DNA from: a virus
IMG/VR virus record: IMGVR_UViG_3300025096_000026
Span: 1 to 53,203 of that record
Direction: 5' to 3' (one strand)
Length of the DNA stretch: 53,203 nucleotides
The position numbers and the translations under genes are program-made. Positions 40,253-48,595 of the stretch are shown here, one piece after another (positions within the stretch are counted from its first letter, which is position 1; every line of letters starts with the position of its first letter). The notes under the pieces are model-generated. The model did no database searches and was not told where the DNA came from. It was given only the letters and a program-made list of their open reading frames with translations.

Positions 40253-42155
40253 CCTTTTCCGCCTCTTTCTTCTCTAATTGTTCTACAAGTCTTCGAACTT
40301 GCACAGTATTTTCAACCAAGCGAGTTTCATTCTTGTTATAAATAGATTCCTTTCGACGTTTCGAACCATATCCCAGTGATGCAGCACTCATGTCGCCCAA
40401 CGGATTACCCATACCAGAACCAGCATTTTGACGATAAGTGTTGGTCTCGGGTCCTAACGAACTCCTGGTCTCCCGACGGAAGGGGCCCCCATAGGTCCTC
40501 CCATCACGCGGACCATCATCACGCCGGCCGGGTGCCGTAAGGAGCGCAGTATCATCTGCGGCTTCGGCATCTGCACCGAGGTCACCCGCCTCTGCGCCAC
40601 CAAGATCACCCAGGTCACCACCCAGGTCACCCTCGTCCCCCAGGTCTCCCAAATCATCCAGATCCCCTAGACCACCTCCGGCTTCATCAGCGGCGGCCTG
40701 CTCGGTGACCGATTCTAGTGCTTGCTGATACTTACGATCATAAAAGGATTCACGTTGATTACGCAAGAACTCCTCATCAGAAAGACCAAGAATGTTGCTG
40801 GCGATCCAACGCTTGCTGTAGGTGCCCTCCGGAACACTTCCGGCGGTATCGAATTTGGTTCGCAAGTATTCTAAAGTTTGCAACTCAGCCAAACGAGAAG
40901 GGTTGTTTAACGACAAATCAAAACTTATAAGATCCTCGCCGCGGAAGCCAAGAGTGTATAAGTGAACAACTGCTACTTTTTCTAGCTCCGTAATAAAGGG
41001 TCGCTGCAGCCTCTGAATGGTGCGTGCAAACCGGATGTCTTTCTGGGCTAATGTTGTTTTATCTTCCGTGTCCCCCTCAAGATTTGTCAAATAAGATTGA
41101 GGAATCTTAATCGCCGAGAACAGTTTATCGCGCATGTATTTCACATCTTCGATGTCGTCCAAAGATTTAGCTCCCGGAAGTGAAGTGATGTCAGAACCGA
41201 TGCCACCTCGCATGGGAATAAAGTAGTCTTCTTCAAGCGACAAAGGATTGTAACGAAGGTCGACGCGGCCCGTAGTAGCATCAACCAGAGCATTTCTCTT
41301 CATCTCACTTTTAACTTTCTCCATGTACTGCGCAACATCATTTGGCGGAATGTTGCCCACATCAATTTTGAATACTCGACGCTCCGGAGCGCGAACAACG
41401 CGGTAGGCAATCATCGCATCTTCTAGGAGCGTGAGCTGGCGCCATATGCGGCGAGCAGGGTCAAAGACCGAAGTGCCGTAAGGGGCATGCCTATCGTTTC
41501 CTAAGACACGAAAATGTGCAATCTGCCAGTTCTCAAAAGTCATTCCGGCACCATTCCACTGATATTGAATATAATTGGGATTTGTGGGGTCTTGCCCCTC
41601 CAATCTCTCCACCTCCGTATTGGGGAGGCCGATAAGAGAAGTCACTCCCAGGTTCTCGTCTACATCGAGATACATAAAGAGATCCCCGTATTTACACATC
41701 GAGCGGCTCCAACCAAATGCATTAGCCTCGATGTTTAAAACATCATAAAACAGAGAAGTTAAAATAGTTTTAATTTCCAGATTCATGCATGAAATGTTAA
41801 GAAGCCGGTCAAACTCATTTGAAGTAGTCATCTCATCTGCATAAATGTCAAGGGCCGCGGCAAGCTCCGGTGTGTATTCCATCTGTTCGAAGTCAATATA
41901 TCTCTCAGCCCTGTTTTGGTTACGGAAGGCGGCCGAGGTCAACATGTTGAAATTTTGCGACATGTTGTTGTCGGAACGACGGAATTCCTGACCACTCATA
42001 GAGCGGAATCTATAACGGTATTTATCTAAATCATTCCGGCGCTCCTGATGGGCTAGCTGCGCCCGATAATTAATAATCGGGCCCGAGAGTAATCGCGTGA
42101 GCCTCCTAAATAAAGGCGCTCCTGGGTTTCTGGGGTTTCTTTCGTTTTTGGCCAT
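40242..42155 (-). CDS. Portal protein (T4 gp20-like) with acidic repeat
   Basis: A 637-residue portal, the ring at the special head vertex through which DNA passes. Typical segments are FEQMEYTPELAAALDIYADEMTT, LRVVRAPERRVFKIDVGNIPPNDVAQYM, YNPLSLEEDYFIPMRGG and KIPQSYLTNLEGDTEDKTTLAQKDIRFARTIQRLQ. It is longer than T4 gp20 (524) because of a C-terminal extension: residues about 493-539 are a low-complexity repeat of GDLGD units, followed by a basic, probably flexible end. It starts 2 bases after the terminase stop. Confidence 0.93.
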   Translation of the reverse strand: MAKNERNPRNPGAPLFRRLTRLLSGPIINYRAQLAHQERRNDLDKYRYRFRSMSGQEFRRSDNNMSQNFNMLTSAAFRNQNRAERYIDFEQMEYTPELAAALDIYADEMTTSNEFDRLLNISCMNLEIKTILTSLFYDVLNIEANAFGWSRSMCKYGDLFMYLDVDENLGVTSLIGLPNTEVERLEGQDPTNPNYIQYQWNGAGMTFENWQIAHFRVLGNDRHAPYGTSVFDPARRIWRQLTLLEDAMIAYRVVRAPERRVFKIDVGNIPPNDVAQYMEKVKSEMKRNALVDATTGRVDLRYNPLSLEEDYFIPMRGGIGSDITSLPGAKSLDDIEDVKYMRDKLFSAIKIPQSYLTNLEGDTEDKTTLAQKDIRFARTIQRLQRPFITELEKVAVVHLYTLGFRGEDLISFDLSLNNPSRLAELQTLEYLRTKFDTAGSVPEGTYSKRWIASNILGLSDEEFLRNQRESFYDRKYQQALESVTEQAAADEAGGGLGDLDDLGDLGDEGDLGGDLGDLGGAEAGDLGADAEAADDTALLTAPGRRDDGPRDGRTYGGPFRRETRSSLGPETNTYRQNAGSGMGNPLGDMSAASLGYGSKRRKESIYNKNETRLVENTVQVRRLVEQLEKKEAEKDET

Positions 42156-42157
42156 TT

Positions 42158-43744
42158 TTATCCTTTAATCAATCCTAAATATTGCTCGTTAAAGCTTTGT
42201 CCTTCGCTAGTCCTCTGAGATTCTTTGGTAGTTTGATGTTCTCGCATACCGGGTATCGTGGTTGAAATCCTTGTATCGGAGGTTGAAATCGATGACAAAA
42301 ACTGTTTACTGTATTCCACATTTTTCTGATTCTCAACAATCACCGTATCTCTTACCCAGCATCCAATTGCGAAGGACATAACCAAGTCGTCATTATAACT
42401 ACGCATTGCCTGAGGTCTTCCCGCTTGCCAAATAAAAGTTTTCATTTCTGAAAGCAGACGGTTAGAGTTAATCTTAATTAGTTTGTTTCTCATAAACTCT
42501 TCCATCTTGGCGACGATAAGAGGCCTCGTTTTAGATGAGGTCGTAAAGCCTGGTATAACATTAGTTTGCCATTGAGCCGAGACAGGGTCGACGTATTGAT
42601 GGTCTCCTTTGGAAGAATGATATAGATTAGGATACCCTTTATCCAACAATTTTTTAAGTACTGCAAAGCCTATGTTATTATTTTCTATAACCAGCATAGG
42701 ATTTCCATACTCGCCAGCAACGCTCCACAAGATCTCTGCAAATTCATCAGGTGTAGGCTTGCCAACGTATTCAGCCACTACCTCCATTGTTTCTAGTTCA
42801 AAAACGTGAAAGGCGCTGTTGTCTTTCCCGTCGCCCCGGGCGACATCAGCACAAATCAAATGAGCCTTTTCAGGATTGAAGTGTTTCCAAATCCAATAAT
42901 TACGGTCGAACCCAGTACGATATTCAGGTGTCACTACTCTTTCTAAATACCATTGAATGTCATCGGGATGAATAACAGTCTCCCCTGAGACATTAAAGTT
43001 GCACTCCAATTCTTGAGCAATTTGTCGTTTCGACATGTTGCGCGTCTCTTTATCAAACCAAGCCTTGTCTCTATCTGGATGGGTGTCCCACATAAGAGTG
43101 GTCATATAAAAGTCGTTTGTTCCAGCCTCGGCTTCGACACAATTTTGATGGAACCAGTTGCCTACGCCGTTGGGAGTAGAGAGAGCAATGCAGCGACCAC
43201 CAGTAGACAGGGTGGGATACAACGCAGTCCAAAGCTCATCTAGTTTTTCAACGTGAGCAGCCTCATCAATCACCAACAAAGAAAGGGCCTCAGATCGGCC
43301 GGCGTCGCCCGATGTCGAAGAGCCCTTAATTTGTGACCCGTTTGAAAGTTCAAATGATGTACGATTGTCGACAGTAATAGACGCAATTTGCATCCACTGT
43401 GGGAGGTTCTTAATGATGGCTTTGACTTTTTTGACCAGGTTGGTGGCTGTCTGCAGTTTTGTCGCAACCACCAAAATGTTTTTATCTCGATGAAACAACA
43501 TCAGCCAACTAACATAAGCTGCTGTAATCGTAGAGATTCCCAGCTGCCGCGCCTTGAGAATAATGTTAAACCGATAATCGGTATAGTCTTTTAGAAGCTG
43601 CTCCTGATAATCATACGCCCTGAACGGAATCGTTCCCCTTTGAGGGTGGGAGATGCGGGCATAATTGGTTGTAAAATAAACCGGGTCTTTGCCCGCCTTG
43701 ACAATCTCTTTTAAAACTTCTTCTTTGGTGAGTACGTCGGGCAT
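42158..43744 (-). CDS. Large terminase subunit (T4 gp17-like)
   Basis: A 528-residue DNA packaging motor. The ATPase has the Walker A variant LKARQLGIST at 63-72, Walker B LLVIDEAAHV with D160-E161, and a coupling ALSTPNG motif. The nuclease domain has ICADVARGDGKDNS with D300, LVIENNNIG with E354, and a later YNDDLVMSFAI with the third acid. The length is slightly below T4 gp17 (610). It is encoded just before the portal gene. A small terminase was not identified with confidence. Confidence 0.95.
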   Translation of the reverse strand: MPDVLTKEEVLKEIVKAGKDPVYFTTNYARISHPQRGTIPFRAYDYQEQLLKDYTDYRFNIILKARQLGISTITAAYVSWLMLFHRDKNILVVATKLQTATNLVKKVKAIIKNLPQWMQIASITVDNRTSFELSNGSQIKGSSTSGDAGRSEALSLLVIDEAAHVEKLDELWTALYPTLSTGGRCIALSTPNGVGNWFHQNCVEAEAGTNDFYMTTLMWDTHPDRDKAWFDKETRNMSKRQIAQELECNFNVSGETVIHPDDIQWYLERVVTPEYRTGFDRNYWIWKHFNPEKAHLICADVARGDGKDNSAFHVFELETMEVVAEYVGKPTPDEFAEILWSVAGEYGNPMLVIENNNIGFAVLKKLLDKGYPNLYHSSKGDHQYVDPVSAQWQTNVIPGFTTSSKTRPLIVAKMEEFMRNKLIKINSNRLLSEMKTFIWQAGRPQAMRSYNDDLVMSFAIGCWVRDTVIVENQKNVEYSKQFLSSISTSDTRISTTIPGMREHQTTKESQRTSEGQSFNEQYLGLIKG

Positions 43745-43760
43745 GACATTTGTTGCTTAC

Positions 43761-44309
43761 CTATCGAGTATCATTTTTAGGTCGACCCTTTGGGCCCAAA
43801 GAAAGCCAGTTGCGAATTGAGTCATCAAGCTTTCGATTTGGTTCCTCAGCATCTCCACCAGTACCAGGAAGGCCTGTGGGGGCCATGCCGCCAATACGAT
43901 AATCACAGTGAGCGAGACAGTCTGTGCGGTAATTTGATAACCTATCCACTCGAATGTGGTGCTCCCCCTCAAGGGTTAATGAAAGGGTGTTGCCAGTAAT
44001 GGCTTTGTATTCTTTCTTTAAGAACTTAACAATGTCTTTAAGTTGGGCAACAATCGTGTCTTCAAAATCATTCTTTTGAACATCCTTGATTAAAACTTCT
44101 GCTTGGTATTTTATTCTCAACAACGGGCCATGAAAGGACACCTTAAATCCATCCATAACTCGACGATCATTAATAAAATCGCCGTCTTCGCGCTTTAGGC
44201 CCGGGCTTCGTGCTTTGCCGTCGGCCGACAGAGATTCGTCGTGCGACCCATCATAGGCGTTAGCGGCTGCTTGATTAATTCCTTGAATGATTTCGTATAC
44301 TGTTGCCAT
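43761..44309 (-). CDS. Unknown protein next to terminase (182 residues)
   Basis: Begins MATVYEIIQGINQAAANAYDG, followed by charged and Gly-rich sequence, GFKVSFHGPLLRIKYQAEVLIKDVQK, a helical FEDTIVAQLKDIVKFLKKEYKAITG, and a flexible end. No domain recognised. I chose the ATG at 44309, 1 base after the previous stop and with a GGAAG site, rather than an in-frame start 30 codons earlier inside the upstream gene. Position before the large terminase makes it a candidate packaging accessory or small terminase, without motif support. Confidence 0.65.
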   Translation of the reverse strand: MATVYEIIQGINQAAANAYDGSHDESLSADGKARSPGLKREDGDFINDRRVMDGFKVSFHGPLLRIKYQAEVLIKDVQKNDFEDTIVAQLKDIVKFLKKEYKAITGNTLSLTLEGEHHIRVDRLSNYRTDCLAHCDYRIGGMAPTGLPGTGGDAEEPNRKLDDSIRNWLSLGPKGRPKNDTR

Positions 44310-44310
44310 G

Positions 44311-44697
44311 TTATTCTTCCTTGTCGGGTCTCCAACCGGATTCCCATCTTTCTTCTCTTCCCTCAATCCACTGCACATAACATTTAAAGCAAGCTTCAAA
44401 CTTACTCATGTACAAATCATCACGAGGATGAAAAGAATAAATAGAACATATAGGACAGGTCCTATTGTGATCTCTAATAAGTAGTTTTTTATTTATTAAA
44501 AATCCGTCTTCTTCTACTTTGTCTTGAGTTTCAGCTAATTTGGCAAACTTACGTTGCTCTTCTCGGGATTGAACAATGTAATCTTTCTCTTTGGTGTCGT
44601 CCCAAAATCGACGAGGATTATTAATTGCTTCTTCGCCATATTTCTGGGCGATTGCCTTCTCAAGTTTGGGAATGTAATTAGCATCTTTTTCAGTCAT
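44311..44697 (-). CDS. Zinc-ribbon-like protein, unknown
   Basis: A 128-residue protein: a helical start EKDANYIPKLEKAIAQKYGEEAI, then RRFWDDTKEKDYIVQSREEQRKFAKLAE, and a C-terminal metal-site pattern CPICSIYSFHPRDDLYMSKFEACFKCY (two C-x2-C pairs) followed by WIEGREERWESGWRP. The two Cys pairs probably bind zinc. The ATG at 44697 is preferred because the earlier in-frame start lies inside the preceding gene. Function unknown; located in the terminase leader genes. Confidence 0.65.
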   Translation of the reverse strand: MTEKDANYIPKLEKAIAQKYGEEAINNPRRFWDDTKEKDYIVQSREEQRKFAKLAETQDKVEEDGFLINKKLLIRDHNRTCPICSIYSFHPRDDLYMSKFEACFKCYVQWIEGREERWESGWRPDKEE

Positions 44698-44914
44698 CGG
44701 CAACATCATCCAGATAGGGCTTAAGAGCATCCGCCAGTAAAGCCAAGAGGCGGGGGCTGCTTACAATAGCTTCAAGAACCGAAGGAGTGAAGGCAAGAGC
44801 TTCTCTATCTGCCCCATCCGTCCCTTGATCGGTGTATGAAGCATCGCTCCACGCATCTAGATCAATGTTCTTGTCTTCCAAAATAATATTTCGTATCGTG
44901 TCCAATATCGTCAT
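44690..44914 (-). CDS. Small acidic protein, unknown
   Basis: A 74-residue acidic helical protein: MTILDTIRNIILEDKNIDLDAW, then FTPSVLEAIVSSPRLLALLADALKPYLDDVADD. The first 12 residues, IRNIILED, again have an I/L-x-E pattern near an amphipathic start. It overlaps the zinc-ribbon gene by 8 bases and follows the tail fibre gene after a 37-base spacer. No family recognised. Confidence 0.6.
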   Translation of the reverse strand: MTILDTIRNIILEDKNIDLDAWSDASYTDQGTDGADREALAFTPSVLEAIVSSPRLLALLADALKPYLDDVADD

Positions 44915-44951
44915 TGTTTTTATATCCTTTCTTTATGCTCGCGTATCATGA

Positions 44952-46502
44952 TCACGGCTCTGCTTGTGTATCAAAGTTAATTGCACCGAAGGATACCCAA
45001 TCGCCTACCGCGGGTGTGGAGGGGTATTCGATCGTCACTTTGCCGTCGGTCTGGACATCGGCGCGCCCGTGAACGTAGGTGACGGAAGCGTCATAATATT
45101 GTACGCTAAATATCAGTCTATTAGCGGGTCGATACCCGGCGGGCAATGTAAAGACGAGATCGGCGGTGCCGCTGGTTTTTTTCGCCATCCCACGGATATG
45201 AATGAACCCCAGGCTATCTTTCATATATGACACGCCAAGGTAGCCGACACTATAATCTGCCCAGCCGGTTCCGTAAGCTACAGCAGTCCAAGCTTCCTGT
45301 GCATCGCTTGCATCGAATTTGCCAGCTGAATCCAGAGTCATATAGTTAGTGTTATTAATTCTAAAATAGACATCTCCGCCGGTGGCGGCATTCAGAAAGG
45401 TAGATCCACCGGTGCTCTGAATTATAGCATATTCGCCGGCGGCTGTCGCGTCAACATGACTGAACCATGCATAGTCACTATACCCTCCTCCGTAGCCTAC
45501 CCGGGCTCTTCCTATATCAGCATAAGTATCGCTGTCCGGACTGATTGCAACTGTCCCATCTGATTCAATTGACATTCTTTCAGTAAGTGTTGTCCCGCTG
45601 TCGGCGCATGTCCAAAAGCGGATCGCGCCAGGATGTGAAGATGCATCGGTCCACGTACCAGTACCGACCTCTCCTGTTATCGTTGCAGCTGAATAATAAG
45701 TTCCATTATCCGTCTCGGTTGCATCGAAAAGAATTTCACCCAAGCTTTCACCAGCCTGGATAACAGTATCATCATATCTTTCAAATCTGATCTCTCCGGC
45801 ATTATCGACAGTTCCATTCTTGCTCTCAAGTTTTAATTGGGGCAGCTGATTGCTGGTGGGTGTCAGTGTGGTGGTGGCTGCTTGAATTGTGACAGTATCG
45901 CTGTAAGCGTCACCAAGGGTGGTGTTACCATCAACCGTCAAAGCACCCCCCACATCTAGGGTAGAGCCATTCCACGTAAAATTTGAGTCGCCCTCAATGG
46001 TAGTAGAATTGGTCCAAATAGCTATTTCATTGTCAGCTGGTGTTCCTGAGGCGGCGACCAAGGTGCTTCCCCAAACACGGGAATCGATTTCGTCGGTTGC
46101 AACTGAGGTCCCATCACATATCAGTACCGTATTATCGGTGCCGGTCATCGATGCGACATTTGTTAAAGTTATGTTTGTGGCGTTAATTGTTACTGTATCA
46201 TTAGAGGCGTTGCCGAGAGTAGTATCTCCCGTAATGCTAGCATCGCCCGTAACAGTAAGCGTCGACCCGTCAAAAGTCAGGTTTGATTCAACAGTTGCCT
46301 CGTCGGCATCCTTATAGGTAGCAACGCCGTTTGCGGTTGAGCCGTACCACTCGATGCCTCCTCCTCCGTCAACATTTGTTAAATTGGCGCCGTCGCCATA
46401 AAATGCAGACGCAGAAATGTTAGTAGAGGCCGATAAATTAGTAAGGTTATCCGCTATGAACTCAAGCAGCGCGCCTTTGGAAACAAATATACTATCACTC
46501 AC
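44952..46502 (-). CDS. Tail fibre protein (516 residues)
   Basis: A beta-rich fibre. It starts SDSIFVSKGALLEFIADNLTNLSASTNISASAFYGDGANLTNV, carrying the same module as the head-cluster fibres, then VTGDASITGDTTLGNASNDTVTI repeats. The C-terminal region YLGVSYMKDSLGFIHIRGMAKKTSG, LPAGYRPANRLIF and GKVTIEYPSTPAVGDWVSFGAINF resembles tail-fibre tip domains that contact the receptor. The start is GTG 46502, overlapping the spanin-like gene by 8 bases. Linkage to lysis genes is common for adsorption proteins. Confidence 0.75.
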   Translation of the reverse strand: MSDSIFVSKGALLEFIADNLTNLSASTNISASAFYGDGANLTNVDGGGGIEWYGSTANGVATYKDADEATVESNLTFDGSTLTVTGDASITGDTTLGNASNDTVTINATNITLTNVASMTGTDNTVLICDGTSVATDEIDSRVWGSTLVAASGTPADNEIAIWTNSTTIEGDSNFTWNGSTLDVGGALTVDGNTTLGDAYSDTVTIQAATTTLTPTSNQLPQLKLESKNGTVDNAGEIRFERYDDTVIQAGESLGEILFDATETDNGTYYSAATITGEVGTGTWTDASSHPGAIRFWTCADSGTTLTERMSIESDGTVAISPDSDTYADIGRARVGYGGGYSDYAWFSHVDATAAGEYAIIQSTGGSTFLNAATGGDVYFRINNTNYMTLDSAGKFDASDAQEAWTAVAYGTGWADYSVGYLGVSYMKDSLGFIHIRGMAKKTSGTADLVFTLPAGYRPANRLIFSVQYYDASVTYVHGRADVQTDGKVTIEYPSTPAVGDWVSFGAINFDTQAEP

Positions 46503-46977
46503 TCTTCACAATCTCCGTCGATAGAGCAAAGATCCCCAGAGACGAAAGAGTACCAATACCAAATCCCAAAGCAACCAGCCATGGTTCCTTGGTGGGATTT
46601 TGTTTCAGAATAAGCTTTTCAAGGCGATCGTTTTCGGCCGCTTTTAAAATCATCATAGATTCATAGCGATCTTTCCAGGATTGAATTTCGATGTCTTTAT
46701 AATCCAATTGAAGCTGCATTCGTTCTCCTTGCATGTGAAGTTCGTAGCTAATTCGAAGTTCACACTCTGCATCTTCAAATTTTTTGTCCACTGCAATCTT
46801 AGACGCAGCCTCATAAGTCATCAGGATTCCGTCGAATGGGGCGGCTTCGCCTGCCTTAATCGGGGTGACGTCATAAGCTTCTTCTGTGGAGGATTCGCCC
46901 TCTGCGCCTGTAGCTAGAGCTGCGCCCGGACAAACCAGGGCGGCTGCCAGATAAAGGGATACAATCTTCTTAACCAT
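46495..46977 (-). CDS. Exported coiled-coil protein with C-terminal membrane anchor, spanin-like
   Basis: A 160-residue protein with a signal peptide (KKIVSLYLAAALVCPGAALA, with cleavage likely after ALA), a periplasmic helical part (ECELRISYELHMQGERMQLQLDYKDIEIQSWKDRYESMMILKAAENDRLEKL), and a C-terminal membrane segment (WLVALGFGIGTLSSLGIFAL). This topology can bridge the periplasm and recalls spanins, but no clear lipobox is seen (ALVC has V before C). Overlaps both neighbours, within a holin-containing group. The spanin role is inferred. Confidence 0.55.
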   Translation of the reverse strand: MVKKIVSLYLAAALVCPGAALATGAEGESSTEEAYDVTPIKAGEAAPFDGILMTYEAASKIAVDKKFEDAECELRISYELHMQGERMQLQLDYKDIEIQSWKDRYESMMILKAAENDRLEKLILKQNPTKEPWLVALGFGIGTLSSLGIFALSTEIVKSE

Positions 46978-47386
46978 GTTTTAGTCCAAATGCTTCTGCT
47001 AATTCTTTTGCTAGCTTCTCAGGATCATTATAGCTCTCATCTACTAATCTTTTAAGCTCGGCCTTTTTGGACCTGTCGAGTTTCTCGCCGCGGGCGGCGA
47101 ACTCCTCTTCTACTTGTGCTAATCTCTTGTTGTGTTCTGACAATCTTTTGTTCTTTTCTTTTGTTTCTGTGGCGTGAATTTCTTCTAGAGCGTTCATCTC
47201 CGCATCGTGAGCGTCCTTCTTGGATTCTAATAAATCCAATACCGCGCCCAAGAATGCACCGTTTCGTGTGAGAGCGCCGATGAGGGCTGCAACAAAAAAG
47301 AGTAAGCCCATGACGATTACCCACCAAAACCTTTTAGCTAAAAGCCAAGCTTTTTTGACTTTCATCTTGAGCCCTAAAAGTTTCAC
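46970..47386 (-). CDS. Membrane-anchored coiled-coil protein of the lysis group
   Basis: A 138-residue protein with a basic start, one membrane segment (FWWVIVMGLLFFVAALIGAL), and a long charged coiled coil (DAEMNALEEIHATETKEKNKRLSEHNKRLAQVEEEFAARGEKLDRSKKAELKRLVDES). N-in topology with a periplasmic helix is that of an inner-membrane spanin (Rz-like), though it lacks sequence similarity I can name. The start GTG shares a base with the stop of the holin-like gene, and its end overlaps the next ATG. Confidence 0.55.
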   Translation of the reverse strand: MKLLGLKMKVKKAWLLAKRFWWVIVMGLLFFVAALIGALTRNGAFLGAVLDLLESKKDAHDAEMNALEEIHATETKEKNKRLSEHNKRLAQVEEEFAARGEKLDRSKKAELKRLVDESYNDPEKLAKELAEAFGLKHG

Positions 47387-47571
47387 TAGTCAACCCCTTT
47401 TAGGCGGGCGACCATGTCTACCACTCCCTGAGTGCCAATGTAAACTACTGTGATCATTGTCCAATCTTCCGAGGCCAGGTCGGCGAACGCCAATAAACCG
47501 GTTGCAGTAATCCATGCTAAAAGCTTACGAGATACAAACTTATTAAGTACCTTGTCTAGTATATGTCTCAT
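47386..47571 (-). CDS. Holin-like small membrane protein
   Basis: A 61-residue protein MRHILDKVLNKFVSRK followed by two membrane segments (LLAWITATGLLAFADLA and WTMITVVYIGTQGVVDMV) and a short charged end. Size, two segments and the YIGTQGVVD motif are typical of small phage holins that open the inner membrane at lysis. The ATG at 47571 has an AAGGAG site; the longer frame upstream overlaps the divergent J-domain gene. No endolysin was found in the window. Confidence 0.6.
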   Translation of the reverse strand: MRHILDKVLNKFVSRKLLAWITATGLLAFADLASEDWTMITVVYIGTQGVVDMVARLKGVD

Positions 47572-47613
47572 ACGTTTAAACTCCTTCTCTATAATTAGGA
47601 TGGAAACCAAAGT

Positions 47614-48348
47614 ATGTCTAAGCAACTTAAGTTCAAATTTAAAAAAACCCTGAAAAAAGCAGAGTTTGTGCATGCTGACTTGGAGTATCATCAAGAACTT
47701 ATTTCAGAAGCTAAACAGCTTTTTAACGATGAAATTTCAGCTCTTATCGCCAAGTTACCCGCCGAAGACCAAGCAAAACTTAAAGCCGAAATAGAGAGGC
47801 AGCATCTCAAAAACCTGCAGGCCCACCAGGAAGCGGCGGAGCGGGCGGACCGCGCAGGGCAGATTGAAGAAGAAGTTGCTCAGTTTATCAATGGCGACTG
47901 TACTGCTTTAGCCATAATAGAAGATCCCCACGATGACCCTGCTGATACCCCTAAGCCAGAGAAAGTTAAATCTATAGAATTAAAAAAACTATTTCGTAAA
48001 ATCGCTGAGCAAACTCACCCAGACAAGGTGAGGGCGAACGGATTTTCAGAAAAGGAAATCAGCCGGCTGGAACGGGTCTTCAAAAAGGCTTTGCAAGCCT
48101 ATACAGATAACAACTGGTATCTACTATATTCTATTGCCCACGAACTTGACCTTTCGATAGACAACGCCACGCAAACCCACATTGATTGGGTAGAAGAAGA
48201 CATTCGTAACACTTTAGGGGCTATAGCACAAATTGCAAATTTGGTTGCATGGGGGTGGTACATCGGCAATGAGAAGGCTAAACTGCAAGCAGTTCGTTAT
48301 TACTTTGAAACATTTTATAATTTCCACCATCCTGATCTACAATCTTAA
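47614..48348 (+). CDS. J-domain (DnaJ-like) co-chaperone
   Basis: The only convincing plus-strand gene. 244 residues: a charged helical N-terminal half (about 20-90) and a J-domain-like core, SIELKKLFRKIAEQTHPDKVRANGFSEKEISRLERVFKKALQAY, with HPD at 135-137. J-domains stimulate DnaK ATPase and deliver clients, so the protein may recruit host DnaK to a phage protein. It lacks the Gly/Phe and zinc regions of full DnaJ. It is divergent from the holin-like gene (42-base gap) and its end overlaps the opposite-strand gene at 48278. Confidence 0.75.
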   Translation: MSKQLKFKFKKTLKKAEFVHADLEYHQELISEAKQLFNDEISALIAKLPAEDQAKLKAEIERQHLKNLQAHQEAAERADRAGQIEEEVAQFINGDCTALAIIEDPHDDPADTPKPEKVKSIELKKLFRKIAEQTHPDKVRANGFSEKEISRLERVFKKALQAYTDNNWYLLYSIAHELDLSIDNATQTHIDWVEEDIRNTLGAIAQIANLVAWGWYIGNEKAKLQAVRYYFETFYNFHHPDLQS

Positions 48349-48595
48349 AATCAAAGTTGGGCCATATGAGCAACTGATCTTCTATGTATTCAACTATCTC
48401 AGGCTCGGACTCAAACCCCTCGGCATACTGCATTTGGTTTATGGGAAAGTAATGCCACTCTAGCCATTGATAGTAAAACCTCTGAAATTCTTCCCTGTAG
48501 GTGCCGGGGCGCAAGCGGCGCTTAGCATAATACCTAACTGGTAGGGGTACTGTTACCTCATTGGGTAACTCTTGCAAAGCCTCCGTTTTTGTCAA
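48278..48595 (-). CDS. Unknown protein overlapping the J-domain gene end
   Basis: Up to 105 residues, no family recognised. It is rich in aromatics: YREEFQRFYYQWLEWHYFPINQMQYAEGF, then IVEYIEDQLLIWPNFDFKIV. The start is uncertain: TTG 48595 and TTG 48577 are in frame, the second just after a GGAGG, and there is no ATG nearby. It overlaps the SbcD-SbcC gene by up to 38 bases and is antisense to the last 71 bases of the J-domain gene. Confidence 0.55.
   Translation of the reverse strand: MTKTEALQELPNEVTVPLPVRYYAKRRLRPGTYREEFQRFYYQWLEWHYFPINQMQYAEGFESEPEIVEYIEDQLLIWPNFDFKIVDQDGGNYKMFQSNNELLAV

Noticed and set aside
46495-46977. Lipoprotein (u-spanin) reading of the signal peptide at ALVC
   Set aside because: The residue before the cysteine is valine, which does not fit the usual lipobox; an A-x-A site for signal peptidase I follows a few residues later.
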